64,000 nt of DNA from Stercorarius parasiticus (GCA_013396915.1 VWZL01000192.1:124001-188000), one strand, 5' to 3'. Positions 11,791-25,392 are shown, counted from the stretch's first letter. Notes: generated from the sequence alone by a model not told the origin. Numbers and translations are program-made.

Positions 11791-14700
11791 TAGAAATACC
11801 CAAACTTGCAGAAAATGCAAGTTCAAATACCAGCAGGGAAGAGACTGTCTTTCATCCTTCCTTTGAATTCCATGAAATTTCCTGTCTGGGTCTACACTTC
11901 AATATCTTGCCTAGACATAAGAGACAGACTTTCAAAAACAATTCGTCCCTCCTCCCTTTTCTATCTGCATGGTAATTCAGGATAATAGAAATAATAGTAA
12001 TAATAAATAGTGAAGCCGGAGTTAAGGATTGCAGCTCTGGAGCTTGAAAATCCCTGTTTATTGCTGGCAGAACCTACCTGTTTGGAAAGGGTGCTGATAA
12101 AGACTATTGCTTATCATCACTTTGACTTCAGGGCTAGCATAAAACATACATGTTCCCGTGCATAATTAAGCTTATGGTTACTTGTAATAATGGTAACAAT
12201 AATAATAATAATTGTTATTACTCTTTACAGTTGAGGTCAGAGACTAATTTCTGCCACTTTTTACAAAGATATAGCAAATGATGTACAGTTACCTTAGTTA
12301 GGCATCTAAGATCTACTGTTTCTCTATAAGGTAATCAACCTAGAATCTCCTTACATATATTTTTTTACAAATTAAATAAATACGACTGGGAAAGCGTGAG
12401 AATGGAGCTACCATTATACCACTGCACACGTGAAAAATGAGAACAGAGACACCAGTAGGTTATGGATGGGATTGCCAGAAGTAAGAAGGTGGAGGTGCTT
12501 ACCTTAGCTGTATTTTTTAATTGCTAAAGAGAAGTAGGTGACAGTAACAGGCAAGTGATTCAGCCTTTAGGGGGATAGCTAAGAATAAAGTGAATTAAGA
12601 TTAATTCTGCCTGGAGAAACCTCCTATTCTCCATCCTATCAAGGGACTCTGGGGTGACTAGCTCAGTTGTAGATGTTGAATCTTGAATGACTAAGATAGG
12701 TTGGCAGAACCCTGCCTGGGACTTGCGCATGTTTAAACTTGCAGTCTGTGACATGGTCAGAAAAAAGATTGACTTTTTTAATGCTCAGTTATGAATGAAC
12801 CTAAAGAAGCTAAGTGTCTTTGCAAGGGCACATGAGAACTTGTTGGCAGGTAATGAGTTCATGCGTTTTGCCATTACATTCTGCATGGAGGTCCACAACC
12901 CCCAAAATGTTGAGATCTTACCCTCTTCTCACATATGCATTTCCAGCAGGATGACAAATTGCAATGATCTGGAGTGTGAGCTTCCATTTTATAGTCACAT
13001 GATTATAATAACCATACAGAGTCTCTGTGAGCTTAGTGCCATTGTTGCCGACATCCTGTAAGTGGTGATATGCCTAGCAGGGAGGCCGCATGCAAGACAT
13101 CAACTTGGGGAACTGGTCAGGCTTGCTTTGAGAGTACATCATGTCTCCGTGGACCCTATAGTTCCCTACCAAAGGGAGTGCATGATGATAATAATAATAA
13201 TAAAAAAAAATGTTGCGTTGCAATATTTTTCTTTTTCTCATCCTTATGCCACGATGCCAAGGAAGTCTAACGCTGGCTACCCGAATGATGGATTTATGAC
13301 TACAGCTGACGCCTTTTTTCCTTTTGTGAATCAGAAGTTTTAAAAAACAGGTGTGTGTCTCCTGCACAAATAGCCTGTATTAACAGAGTGCATCAGGATC
13401 CAACGCACATGTTGAGGCCCATGCTGAGCTCAGTTCAGAAACCAAGAGCTTGTCCACTAACACAAAACTTCACGCACCAGTCAGACATCAGAATGCCTTG
13501 GGTGCATTAAACACACTGAATACAGTCTCTTTTCCCTGTCAAACACTTCTGGGAGTTGGAAAAGAAAGTAATTTTGGGAACTTAATCTCTTCTGATGTTG
13601 TGTTTTCATTTCTTTGCAGGTTCTACTTAAAGACATTCCACTCAGGTGCTCTTTTTTCTCCTAAAGCTTATTTTATTTCAGGGTACAGACCAGATTCGGA
13701 GGGCAATCATATTTGGAGGTGACACATTTGACTTATTCTCTGTGGTATGGTAAATTAATTGAATCGACTTTTCTGGACATAAAGACTATATTTGCTGGTG
13801 CAATCAGGTAGTAAGAGCTTTGCTTAGACTGAGATGTGCAAACTCGTCTATGGAACTGGGTACCCATAGAAACCTATCCCCAAGTTATGATTTTTTTATT
13901 AATGTTATTCAGAAATGAAATTAATTTACACCTAAGGTTTTCTGTCCATATGTTCTGAGGGATTCCAAAAATTTAAGGCAATGTCATGAAACTCACCCTT
14001 CAGTGAGGAAAAATGTTTGCAAAGAAGATCCAAGAATGGGAAAAGCTATTTACCATGCTGAAGATGCCACCTTAACAATTAAAAAGCTGCATAGCAAAAA
14101 CCAAAGAGAACAGCGGATAATTTAATGTTTTGCCAAAAGTATCATGAAATAGGAAAACCAAAAAAGGAATTTGCAGAAACAAAAACAATTCAAATTTAGA
14201 AAGAGCCATTGAAGCCAAACCATATGAGCATTGAAATGGATTGTCTTTCACTCCTTAGGAATATGCAGGCTATATCCCAAAGCAGACACGGTGTGTAATG
14301 AACACCACTCCAGCACACTGCAGTTTCTGGGGACCCAAACCATGGGCACTGGCAGTTAGGCACTGGGTCCAGTTTTAACTTTTTGTTTTCTCTGCATCTC
14401 ACTTTTCCCACTGGATATCAGACTGTTTTCTTCCACTTTTTGTGAACTTTTCTCATTAGGTTAGAAGCCTTCTAACAAAGAGATCATCTGTTATCTGCTT
14501 CTGCTGTGCCTCAGGCAAAAGGACCCCATATCTTGGTCAAAGCTTTTACAGTTGCTGTAAGAACAATATAGCTGAATCCCACAAGGAATTTAGTTAGTGC
14601 ACATATTGATCTTATAGATGTGATACATTTGACTGCCACTGTATAGACAATGATAAGAAATGTCCATGGTGTCTCTCACTTTTCCCTTGGCCTACGTTCA

Positions 14701-17700
14701 GATTTTTCCAAAGCAACTAAAACTAGTCTACTAAACCGCTAATGAATCAAGAAGGAATGATTTAACAGAGGGACATCTAAGCTGCTATTCCTCACTTAAT
14801 TTTTGTAGTGGAAGACGTATGATGGAGATATTGAATAGGCATGAAATAATCAAATTGATTATCCTTACACTTATAAAAACTCGACAGTACCAGTCTCACT
14901 TTGTACCCACTATTCATTCAGGCTAAATATACTTAATATGCATGGGGAAATATTATTTTGTTCTTTGGGAAACCTAAAAATAGAAACTCAAGCAAAGTGA
15001 CTATAATAACCAATACTGCATGACAGAAGACTTCAGATAGGAATTTCTTTTCCTTTATACTGTCCTCAGAGAAATTAGTGTAATTTGGATTAACGAGCAG
15101 TGAAATGACATCATTTAATCAGTAAAGCTACAATTTAACACAGATTTCATTTCCTCTTCAATTATTTAAGAAGTTGGGACATTATTGAAGTCACTGGAAA
15201 ATTTCACCTTAAAATCAACAGGTTACATGTTGTGCACTGTGCCTACCATGAAAACACAACCCTCTCTCGACCTTTCACATTAGGTTAATTCTGCTGTTTT
15301 GCTGTCTCTTTTAACTCCCTCAATAATTGCACTGAAGGTAGATGTAGTCCAGGTTTCGGGACTTAAAAATTCTGATCTTATTTATGATTCCACCTAAAAC
15401 TCTCATTAAAAAGCAATTCTAACACCTTCAGCAAAGGAACAAAACAACCTGGTAGTATAAAGGAGAGGTTACACACATACCCAGACTTGCTCTGTCCATA
15501 CAAGCCAACCAGAAAGAAGCCAGACCTGGCTCTGATTCCGTACACCTACATCAGCATGCTGCTGACCACAGCATAGTCATCCTACTGTGTGCACAAGTTC
15601 TCGTTGTCCTGGAGAGGTACCAGTGGAGCTTTGGTCGCCTACATGTATCCACATAAAACTCTTCATGGTTTTCGTATCCCTGTTTGTACATATATTACAA
15701 TAAAAAAGTCTTTTTCCCTCATTCAGATTGCAGATTGGCTGGTTCTCCCTCCCTGAGCAGCTACTCAAACTTATGTTTTATCTTCATTGTTCAGTGGGTG
15801 GTCCTCTCCACCATTATTTATTACCTGCTGACGACAGAATGATTGGTTTCCTCCTGGGCTTTTCCATGGTTCTCCTTGCTAAACGTTATTGGAAATATTC
15901 CAGCAAAATATTTTTTTCTTTCTTGGAATCTGCTGATTTTTCAACATTTAGATGGTTTGGAGAGTTGGGGTAAGATTCTTCTCATCTACTTTTGGGAGGG
16001 CATTTCACAGATTAAGACGTCTATTTTTAGGTTTTGGCATGCAGGTGTCTCTCCAGGCAAGCTAAGCATCTGAGCAGTGGAGATCCAGACCGCACAATTG
16101 GTGGAGCCTACAGGGCGATAGGCACAAAGAGGTGTCTCCTCCTTGCTCTTTCTGATCTCACAGAGGACATTGCAGGGATAACAAGGAACCTACGAGCCCC
16201 ACGATGGCAGCCTGAAACCACCTACGTCCCTGTCATTTCAGTTCAGCTCAGACTGAGCCATAAGAATGACTCTTGTTCATTTGAATGTACTGGATTAAAA
16301 TAAACAATATCTCCACCAACCTAAAGCGTGCAACTGCTTAATAATGCCTTAGTAACTCCTTCTGGCCTCCTCAGCTGAAATTTGAAAATTACAGATAATT
16401 ACAAGCGGTAGAAAAGGAGTCTTATAACAGGAAGCACTGGACAGTGTTAATAACAGGTTTCATTAACAGATACACCTATACTATATATGACAGCTGCGTT
16501 AAGAAAAAAAAAAACCACGGAAGATTAGACACTCAGCATATTAGTTATTAGGTAAATAAGTAAGCAAATTGTCTACAAAACCATACAAGAATCTTTTGGC
16601 TTTTTAAAATCCACATTTTAGGCTGTAAATAGTGGACTCACGGGAAATTCACATGCATTCTAATAGTTATTAGAGTAGTTAGTCACAAAAATCTGCAAAT
16701 AAAAAAAAGTAAACTAAGATCCTGAGTGTGCGAAGTATGGTAGAGTTCTACCCAAGTCAAATTTGCTTGCTGTGCAATGGCTGTGGAAGTACCTGATAGA
16801 CTTCAGTACAGACTGGGCGCCTGAGTAAACATCATAGTGAATGGTGTCCGTGCTTTAAAAAGAATAAGCTGTCAGATCAGACCAAATCCACCAAAAACAT
16901 AGTTTGATTTATTCTTTGAATGTGCAAAATCCACTGAACTGGGGTATCTCTGGTTCTCTCTTTGCCATTAAAAGTAGTGGCTGTACCTATTGCTCTTGGA
17001 TAGGCAACACACAAGGTCCATGCGTTTGTCAGTGCCCGGTGTGGAGCACCAAGCAATGATCTGGTGTGCTTTTTGCAAATAATTCCCCAAGACTCAGCAC
17101 GCCACTGTCACAAATGCTTTATCTCCTCAGCACCTTCTGCCTCCGTTGTAGAAATTAATCATGGGAAGAATAGGCTTTGGGACATGGGTTGTCTTATGTG
17201 ATAAATGTACAGCTGCTAGAAGGCTGGATTCTTCATCTCATACACACCACTACTTTTATTCTGAAATGTTCTCCTTTACATCCCTGTGGTTGCATGGGTC
17301 AGAGACTAGGTGGAGGTGCCCCATGTTTTCAATTTGCTGAAAGAAAGCACCGTGAAGAAGACTCTGTCAGCCATATATGGTGGATATAGAGTGAACGGAG
17401 AACACTTGTTGAGAGTATTACGTACGTGTTTGATTTTGCTGCGTGTGGCTTATAACTCACTCGAGGCTCTGCATCTCATTAGATCTGGGTGGATCTCTCC
17501 CACCAGGATAAGCCTTCATTTCATGATGGTTTTGGTCTACCTGATTTAATACTCAGTGGATGCAACAAGACTGATGACCCATGAAAGTCCATAGGGAAAC
17601 CTGGACAGGATTATTCAGATAGTACAGGAGGAGTGGTAGGGTGCTCCCTTACTCCTCATTAGCTTTAGAGACAAACTGGTGAAATTTGTATTCTCTTAAC

Positions 17701-18721
17701 AATGTTTGGCAGATCAGCTGTGTTCTAGGAAGCAGAACATAACACCCACTTGGGCCAGGACTCAAAAACCATAGCGAGGGAGAAAGGAGCCATAAATCAC
17801 ATACTGCTTTTGAGTGTCCAGGGTGCATCATGGGCTAAGAGGTTTATAACAGATGGGTGTGTATCCTTTATGGGTATGATTTTCCCTTCAGGCATGAGCC
17901 CTTTGTTCATACCTTGGTCAGTCAGGGGAATGATGAAATACTGAAGTGTGGACTTGCATTGGCACGAAAGACGCAATGAACTCAATCTGTATTTTTATCA
18001 AAGAGAAGTCTGAGCAGTAATTTGATTTCAGTTTGCATACACCTACATGACAAAGATAATTTCATTAGTTTTTTAAGGCCAGCAGTCTAAAAAACATCCA
18101 ATAAACAAAAATAGCAGACGGAGAAATTCAGGTGGCAAAGAAGTAGGTTTTAACCATGAGTCCAGTTAACGATCACAACAGCAAAATGATGTTTCCAAAA
18201 ATGTTTTTACCCTATTGCTGGGCATTTAAAAATAAAGACTGAAGATTTTTCCCCTGAAAGGCATGCTTACCTTCCAACTGGACTTAAGAATGTGTTATGG
18301 CCTGGGCTATGTAGCAAGTCACGCATCCTTCTTCAGCTACACAAAAAAACCTTCAGCAGCTTTCTGCTCTGAGGGGATGTCTCTTAATCTAGAGTGGTAC
18401 AAGAGGTAGCAAGTTTTGTAGTTTTCCATTTTCTTTCTCTTCCCCTGTTTCTGTGAGAAGCAGAGATAGCAAATAGTACCAGGCATGTCTGAATCCTGTC
18501 CTCCATCCTCCCTGCTTATGCCTTTTGCCAAGGGCTGTAATGAAGTGGTCGGATCAGGGAGAAAAGTTTGAGTAAACTTCAGGCAGAGTACCTTCTCTCT
18601 CACACACAATTATTCCTGAAAACCATAATCTTGATCTGCGTCGTCTGAAAACCAGACTGTGCAGATGTAAGCGCACGAACAATATTGTCTACAGCTAGCT
18701 TAGGGAAGACAGGTCCTCTTT
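11791..18721. other. Long non-coding stretch with small AT microsatellites
   Basis: It holds short AAT-type repeats at about 11984-12009, 12184-12218 and 13181-13210, and several A runs (for example 16504-16514). No ORF shows a recognisable domain. A reasonable acceptor-like sequence ends at 13620 (pyrimidines then GCAG), but the following frame has no recognisable peptide. No CR1 or MIR fragment was recognised. Confidence 0.5.
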
Positions 18722-18740
18722 TTAAATTAGTATATGCAAA

Positions 18741-18772
18741 AATACATATATATACACATATATATATTACAT
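18741..18772. repeat. (TA/CA)n microsatellite
   Basis: Alternating TATA and CACA dinucleotides with few interruptions. This is ordinary simple sequence, with a tandem repeat 18 bases downstream. Confidence 0.8.
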
Positions 18773-18789
18773 TTTCATTGCCCAGTGCT

Positions 18790-18830
18790 TGTTGTCAGAT
18801 GCACTGTTGTCAGATGCCTGTTGTGAATGC
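18790..18830. repeat. Short tandem repeat, about 14-bp unit, 2.8 copies
   Basis: Three units begin TGTTGTCAGATGC or a close variant, at 18790-18804, 18805-18818 and 18819-18830; the third is shortened and diverged. It looks like a local slippage duplication. Confidence 0.8.
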
Positions 18831-18984
18831 ACACATTAGACCAGCTCTTTCACCTGGATGTGCTGGCACACAGGTGTTTGTTGGCACACCTTGGGGAGGG
18901 ATACGCAGAGGGCTGGAGGTGGCAGAGGAGCCCTGCCTGCAACCTGGCCGGGTAAATACTCACTGAGCCGTCCTCTGCAGCCTG

Positions 18985-19106
18985 CTTTGGTTTGCCTTGG
19001 GTCTCTGCCACGGACCTGCTGTATGATCATAAGGGCACTAATCTCTCTGTGTCTCACACCCCCAAGTGTCCCATGGAGATGACAATATTTACTTGCATTT
19101 CCTTAG
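18985..19106 (+). mobile_element. MIR-like ancient SINE fragment
   Basis: The order of phrases follows the MIR/CORE-SINE consensus: CTCTGCCAC, then CTGTATGATC (consensus CTGTGTGACC), then CTAATCTCTCTGTGTCTCA, then ATGGAGATGACAATATTTACTTGC (consensus near ATGGGGATAATAATACTTACC). It is diverged by many substitutions. MIR elements were active in early amniotes, so decayed copies are expected in birds. The family name comes from the remembered consensus; no search was run. Confidence 0.65.
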
Positions 19107-22100
19107 TCCGTGGATGATCTTCCCTGTGAGCGTATACAACCCGTGGCTCAAAAGATAACGGTAACGGGGCTAATATTCTGACTTTATGAAAAGGCACATG
19201 TGGGTGTCTCAGAAACATGACGACTTGAAGACTGCTTTCTCCTCAAAACGATGCAGCCTGGAATCCCTTCAAGGCTCTTCATGCTAACAGCATAACAGTG
19301 CAAACGGCTTAGGAGTGAGCACGCACTGAATTACAACCTCCTCCTACAGGAACTCTGAGTTCCCTTTAAAAGATGCTGTTCGTTTTGCTGCTGAGCTAAC
19401 ATGATTAAACAAGACAGGTCTGGCAGGGCTCTTTCACATTGTCAAATCTTGAACAAAAGGCGTAATTTTCCTATTTCTTACAACTCCAAACAGCCTGCTT
19501 ATAGAGATGGCAATTACTCACAGGCAGCGTAACTCAAGATCTTTCCAGTGTTTATATCTCCACGTGAAGCATACATTTACATGGCAACAGCATGGGACAA
19601 GACATGTCTTTTAATTTTCCCATCATAATTCATAGCATGGCCCTGCCAAAAAAACACTGGAGCTGATTACCAAGTGTGACTACGATCGGATCATTTAGCA
19701 ATTTGAGTTTCCACACCTTTTGTGTGAGGCTGGGCTTTGTTTTACTTAAAGCAATAATTGCATTCTAATTTCATAATATAGGTCGTGGTTGCTTCATCTC
19801 TCTGTGCCTTCAAGGAAAAGAAAAGGTGCATAGAACACAACAAACATTTTTTTTTAATTAATTTTTTTAAATGAGCTAATAAATGTTTACCTGCTTCACA
19901 GGTGTGCTTGCTCCAAAGTGACTTAATTACCATTCCCACAGTCCCCATAAGAAGGATCACAAAGGGATTATACACTGATGTCATCCCCAGTAATAATGAA
20001 TTACACTTTTATGAAGAACAGGGTTAACAAATCTTTTTTAGGAGTAAAAGCATGGCAACGGTTTTCAAGTAAAATGTGTTAAAGAAGGAGTTAAGATTTA
20101 ATAGCTTTTAATTCAGGCAGAATTTCAAAACAAACTGAGCAGAAATGGATTATTACAAACATACTTGAAGTCCATCCTGCACAATGCTCAAATTTGCTTT
20201 CAAAGTTCCCCCAATGAACAACGGAGAAAATGGAGGTGTCTCTCACATCCCAGTAGGACAGACCCAGAGCTTGTTGGAGACCTTTTACTTTTCTTCTCAT
20301 CCAGAGCATGAAACTCCATGCTTTAGCTGGAGTCTTAGGGTCATGTCAGTTTATCAGGTCACATAACATGTGACAGGTCATGGCGTGTCCCAGTTGTTCT
20401 AGGTTTCATTGGATTACTCATCCTCATCTCTGTCACAGCAGCATGGGTTCTCACAAATCTTCAGTCCCAGGTACTTCATGACAGATCTTGTCAAACAGCT
20501 CCTACTTTCATACCTAAGCTCAACGTGGAGGTGCAGACAAGGGGGAAATGGGCAGTAGGGGCCTACTGTGTGTCTAATATGTGTGATCTTTCCATTTCCA
20601 TGGGCTTCAGACTAGGTTTAGTATGGAGTCCTTTCCTAGAGAGCATAGGAAATCAAATTGTCTGAAAATAAAGCCCAGATTACTCTTATTTAAAAAATAA
20701 AGGAAAAACTTTATAATGTGCATATTAAAAGATGTCGACTCTTTTCTATCCTTTAGGGAGCTATGGTTCTGATCTCATTTTTGCCATAAATGTCTCACTT
20801 TATCTCAAACACTTGCCACTTTTATAGCTTCTGCAATCTCTGAAGGTACCAATCAACAGTCTTTTTTTCTGTACTCGTCTCTGTCCCAAAGCTCATCTGA
20901 GGTGGTCTATATGTGTTTTCCCCAGACAGACATAGTCACGCTTCTCTCTGGGGTATACACCTAACATCCAGAATGGCTGGAAATCAGGTAAAACCGCCTC
21001 TCATGCTGGATCCATCCTTCATGTTCTCAACTGATCTCCCTTTTTTTCAATTGTGAATGCTTGCAGAAGGATTTAGATCCTGAAGGCTCCTATTGAGGTT
21101 TTGGAGTTGCAGTCACCCTTGACCACATTCAGAGATGTAAGTCAGATGTCTGCCATGTCAACTGGACAGATGTGCCATGAATTTCCTCTAACGTGGTGTG
21201 CTTTTGCTCCTGCAGGACACTGTGGACTGACATTTCTGTATGTATTAGCTTCCTGTGGCCATTTCTGTGTACACATATAAGTAGAGACCATGCATGGGGG
21301 CTTGCTTCACTCAGGGCAGCACAACTCACATGATTCATACACAAAGTACGTTGGTATGACTTAAGACTTAGTAGCTCTTCTTACAACATGTTCCATAACC
21401 ACTTTCATTAACAATATACCTTAGCCCTTTTATGATATTTTTTAGTTATACTTCAAAGGGCTTTTAAGTTACTGTATCCTTAACCCTTCCCAGAACTCAA
21501 AAGGGAAGGCAGCTATGCACAGTCATCTTTTCTTACAAATCAGCAAGAGGTGCTTATGTGAGTTTCCCACAGTACAGGAGGAGCAGCGTCAAATTTAGGA
21601 TTACGATTTCAAAACATCTAGGACGTTCTGTCTTGTGTAGGTCTGTAAATATCTGTGAAGAATTTGATGTTGTAAAGAGGCAGTTTTCCAGACCAGAGAA
21701 GGACCAGTATTTGCACTCTGACCATAGCCATCCAGATCAGAACTTATTTGATGTAAAGAGTCTGCTTGTGCCCCTTTCTAGCCGACAAGGAAAGAAGGTG
21801 TTGTCCAGAGCATCATTTAAAGCATGTAACAGACCTCTCCTTTGGATCGTGCCCTTTTTCTTCTCCTGTCTATTCAGACAGTTCACAGTGTTAAGGTTCC
21901 TAGTGTAGCTATATAAAGATAGGTAGTACAAATACTCTTCTCTAATGCTGCAGGACTAAAAGCAACACTTTGCCTTCACCCATTGCACAATGCTCACGTC
22001 AGCTGCATACGTAGAAAAGGTTTTAATTCCAAACAATTGCTGTCTTTTGGTTTTGACATACTGAGTAGGATTCATTTGCCTAAACATGGGCATTTTGGGC

Positions 22101-23221
22101 ATATATATGAGATATTGCACTATCACCTGCTGCTGCAACTGCAGGGGTAATAGAGGTCTCCCACAAATCCCGCATCACATCACGAAGATCTCTTAGCTTC
22201 TCCAGGATACACAAATAGCCCAGGCACCTGTGTTTAAGCAACCATGATCCATCTATTTGTAACCAAGCTCTTTGATGTCATCAGAACCCATCAACTATTC
22301 TTCTTGGAAATTTGATAATTCTATTTCTTCATCAGTTTTCCATGTGTCCGTAATTCAAGGAACTAGAATGAGCCTGGTTCTCATTTGCCAAATCCTCCAA
22401 GCAACTTCATGTAACTTTACGGTCTGTCAATAATTACACTGTGAAAACTTACAAAATAGCAGAAATTTGTCCCTGGTTTTAAATACACCATGGAATTGAA
22501 CCCAATTTTCCTTCCATTTGATAGTTTGAATAATATTTTTGTCATTCTTTTCCTTTGTTTTGGGCTTTGACCTTCTTGGGGTCTGAAAAACAACTAAATG
22601 AAAACATGGGTTTGTGTATGCACTATAACTCTGTCAAGCATAATATTCTATGATTTGAAGAGAGTTAGCACCAAATTAGCACTGATCAGTACTGGAAGAG
22701 AGATCTCTATGGATATTCCAGTGGCATTTTTCTTTCAAAAGGCTAAAACTCCCACAGAATTACCCTTTTTTTTGGCAAATACCCTGTCTGAGAACAGTTA
22801 CTTTCCTGTCTCTAACTGTAGCTCAGCATTTTCTCAGTTGTCAGCTATGCCCTGGGAAACAGGAGAAAAGAAGGCAGACTCAATAGAGCATAGCCATATT
22901 GTGTACTTGCTATGATGGGAATGTCCTTCAGCTCTGACTTTGCACATGGCATCCAGGTCTTTACCTCCCCATGTGTCACAAGACAAGCAAACAAATGAAA
23001 GACAAAGAAAGGGGAAAGGTAATATCATCACTTTATTTCCTTTAAATGTCTAAATAGTCATTCAGTGTCACCTATGGTAAGCCAAACTTCTTCAAGAGAT
23101 CCTTGAGTGAGAGAAGCACTTCCAAAGACTAATTCTGCCCTCTTGTCTAGACAACTATTTAGTGACCTGTGTGGTTGAGATGACTACCTATGGATGGCTA
23201 TAAAATAAGAAAGATGAATCC
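19107..23221. other. Non-coding stretch
   Basis: The part at 19400-19720 lacks simple repeats and has several TAATT-type cores, so it may hold a conserved element, but the signal is weaker than in the listed blocks. Short ORFs up to 116 codons (21558-21908 plus) show no family resemblance. No CR1 was recognised. Confidence 0.5.
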
Positions 23222-23324
23222 CGCCCTTAGAGACTTGCCAAGGTCATTCAGGAAACCGGCAGCAGAACAGGAACACAACTGGGACCTGCGGAGTCCTAAT
23301 CCAGAGCCTGACCCTCTGCTCTCC
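23222..23324 (-). mobile_element. MIR/CORE-SINE fragment, minus strand
   Basis: The segment reads as the antisense of the MIR family. ACTTGCCAAGGTCATTCAGG corresponds to the consensus phrase ACTTGCCCAAGGTCACACAG. It continues through AGCAGAACAGGAACACAACT and then GGAGTCCTAATCCAGAGCC and CCCTCTGCTCT, which resemble the amniote MIR variant with GGAGTCCTGACTCCCAG. This is the clearest MIR match in the window. It explains the reading frame at 23244-23441 minus, which is therefore not a gene. Confidence 0.75.
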
Positions 23325-23820
23325 AAGCAGAGCCAGCAAAAGTATCACAAAAAATAAATTCCACATGCATATTATTATCACTGTCATCCAGATGAAATCA
23401 CAGTTGTTAGAGGAATAAATCAAGGTAGACAGTGAATCCACCTGTTAACATATGGGGAATAAGTGATGGGCTGGCAAGAAATACAATTTCTTTTCTCTTT
23501 CTTGTTCCATACTTCTGTCCATTGCCACAACTTGTTTCTCCTTATCTCAGCTTCGTTTTAACTCGAAAATATGATGGGTATTCTTCTCCCATTGTAATTG
23601 TGGGTACTCAGTTTAGCTGCTTTCCAACTAAAATGCTATAGGGCACCTGAAACCTCTACACAAGACTAGTACAAATGATACAAAATCCAGGGGAAACCCC
23701 ACCTTTCTGGAGAAGCAGCGAAAAGACAGGCAGGACATCCCAAGGCAGTTCAGTTGGGAATAGATGTGATTAGGCAATGAAAAGGGTGGGCTACAGCTCA
23801 CAGTTTAAGACATGTTCATG

Positions 23821-23890
23821 TAGGTGATTTAGTGTATCCAAGCTCCCATTATAGTTAATGGAGACCTAGTGCTTAATTCAGATGTCTAAG
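23821..23890. repeat. Old palindromic repeat debris
   Basis: The centre, CTCCCATTATAGTTAATGGAG (23843-23863), is an imperfect palindrome. It is flanked by TAGGTGATTTAG and AGATGTCTAAG. This layout (ATTTAG, palindromic CTCCATT/AATGGAG centre, CTAAG) resembles an old interspersed repeat I recall from bird and turtle genomes. The family is not named because I cannot verify it. Confidence 0.35.
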
Positions 23891-24449
23891 CATAGCTGCT
23901 ATTCCAGCACTAGTTCAATTCTATTTAGCTCAGTTTGAAAAATCTTTAAATTTCCATGTTGCAAGAGATTAAAACCATTCTGATATTACAATACCTTTTT
24001 CTATGGCATGATAGACCAGTGATAAACCGTCTGTTTTGATGTTGCTCTCCAGCTGAAGCAAGAATCTGTTCAGGGAAGGTCCATGCTTATGTGATTTGCA
24101 AGTGTCTCTTGCAAGATTATCACAATGACCCTTTCTGGCCCCTACGTGTATCAATTCCATCACCGGGTTACACATTTTACTATGCAGAAGGACAGAGAGA
24201 CAGGAAAAAAAGAAGAAAAATTTACATGGCAACTACATTGCATAACTAGCAATCATCGTAATAGAATTACTGACATTATGGGCTGCTAAAGGAACAGTTA
24301 GTAGCTTGTCTCACTTGTCTGTAATTTACTCTATGTCTATTTAGCCTTGATGTACAACCTAGGTCAATTGCTGTGCCACTTTCCTATCTTCCTACTTCTG
24401 AGTTATAGAGAGAAATGTGTGCCTCATGAATGACTATCTCTCCTGGTCA

Positions 24450-24637
24450 AGCTTGTCTCTCATGCTGTTCGGCAGCGCCATGTGTTAATAGATAGTGCTG
24501 AACAGTTAATATCACCAGCTAATTGGCAAGGCACGTGTGAAGCAGATGTATTTAAATATAGAATGTGGAGGCAGAAGGAGTAACTGAAATTCATAAGAGA
24601 TAAGGATTTATTATTAGAACAGATTAATGAGCCCACC
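24450..24637. promoter_or_regulatory. Candidate regulatory block next to a poly(T)
   Basis: It contains TAATTG (24520-24525), a CACGTG E-box (24532-24537) and ATTAATGA (24622-24629), with no transposon resemblance, and ends at a 16-base T run. The inference rests only on motif density. Confidence 0.2.
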
Positions 24638-24664
24638 TTTTTTTTTTTTTTTTCCCCTCCTTCA
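24636..24664. repeat. Pyrimidine tract with T16
   Basis: Continuous C/T sequence containing an uninterrupted T16 at 24638-24653. It resembles a splice polypyrimidine tract, but no convincing coding frame follows it. Confidence 0.8.
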
Positions 24665-25344
24665 TCTCTTCCCTGCCCAAGTGTATTTTTAATTCTTCTC
24701 TTTCAGGAAGATTTTATTCCACTGTTGAGAAAATGGTGATGGATAATTTTGTGTTGGCTGTATGGCAGCACCTGGAAAGCCAAACCATTTAAGCAATGTT
24801 CTGAGCACGTGGTATTTGTGGAGACTCAGGTCTGTAGTAAAACAGTAACAACTGATTTATAAACTGTAGATGAAGAAGGGACATGTGAAGAAGGGAGAGA
24901 GGTAGAGATGTGTATTTATTCTAATGCAGATCGTTTGTCTCAACGACCTACAATATCAAACCAGAATATCCTATTCCCTGTAAAAGACCGTTGGCTCTAG
25001 TCTCAGCCCTCTGCTCAGCTTTTCACTGCCTTTACTGTGAGGCCTCTCAGTTCTGCAGGCCAGTCTTCTCCTCGAGTCTAGGCTGCAGTGGAAACAGAGG
25101 TGTTTTCAGTTGTACCCTCACTCCCACATTTAGTGCCCATGGAAACTTCCAAGACAGCTAAGATAGTGGCTCCAGAATTAGGAGCTGGACTTTTGTCAAG
25201 ACGCACATCCTTCACTTCACCCTCAAATGGGGAGGTTTGGGTCTTACATCTTTTCCGTGGAGATTGCCTTCTACTCTAAGATACCTGGACCACTTTGTAA
25301 GCTTCTGTTATGCTTACTGAAGTCACTGTGTGTATACTTGCTTT

Positions 25345-25392
25345 CTCCATTTTGCAGGTGGAGATACTGTGATCCAGAGAGTGTACGATTAA
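25345..25392 (-). mobile_element. Short MIR-like fragment, minus strand
   Basis: TCTCCATTTTGCAGGTGGAG, then ACTGTGATCCAGAGAG, follows the antisense MIR phrase CCCATTTTGCAGATGGGGAAACTGAGGCACAGAGAG. It is only about 48 bases and diverged, so the call is moderate. Confidence 0.5.

Noticed and set aside
12225..12260. Possible MIR fragment (TTTACAGTTGAGGTCAGAGA)
   Set aside because: Too short and too diverged beside an AAT repeat to separate from chance.
13605..13722. Acceptor-like TTTCTTTGCAG followed by open frame
   Set aside because: The downstream peptide is unrecognised and no matching donor in frame stands out; such acceptor-like sites are common by chance.
23244..23441. 65-codon minus-strand ORF
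   Set aside because: Overlaps the MIR-like fragment; no domain and no conserved frame evidence.
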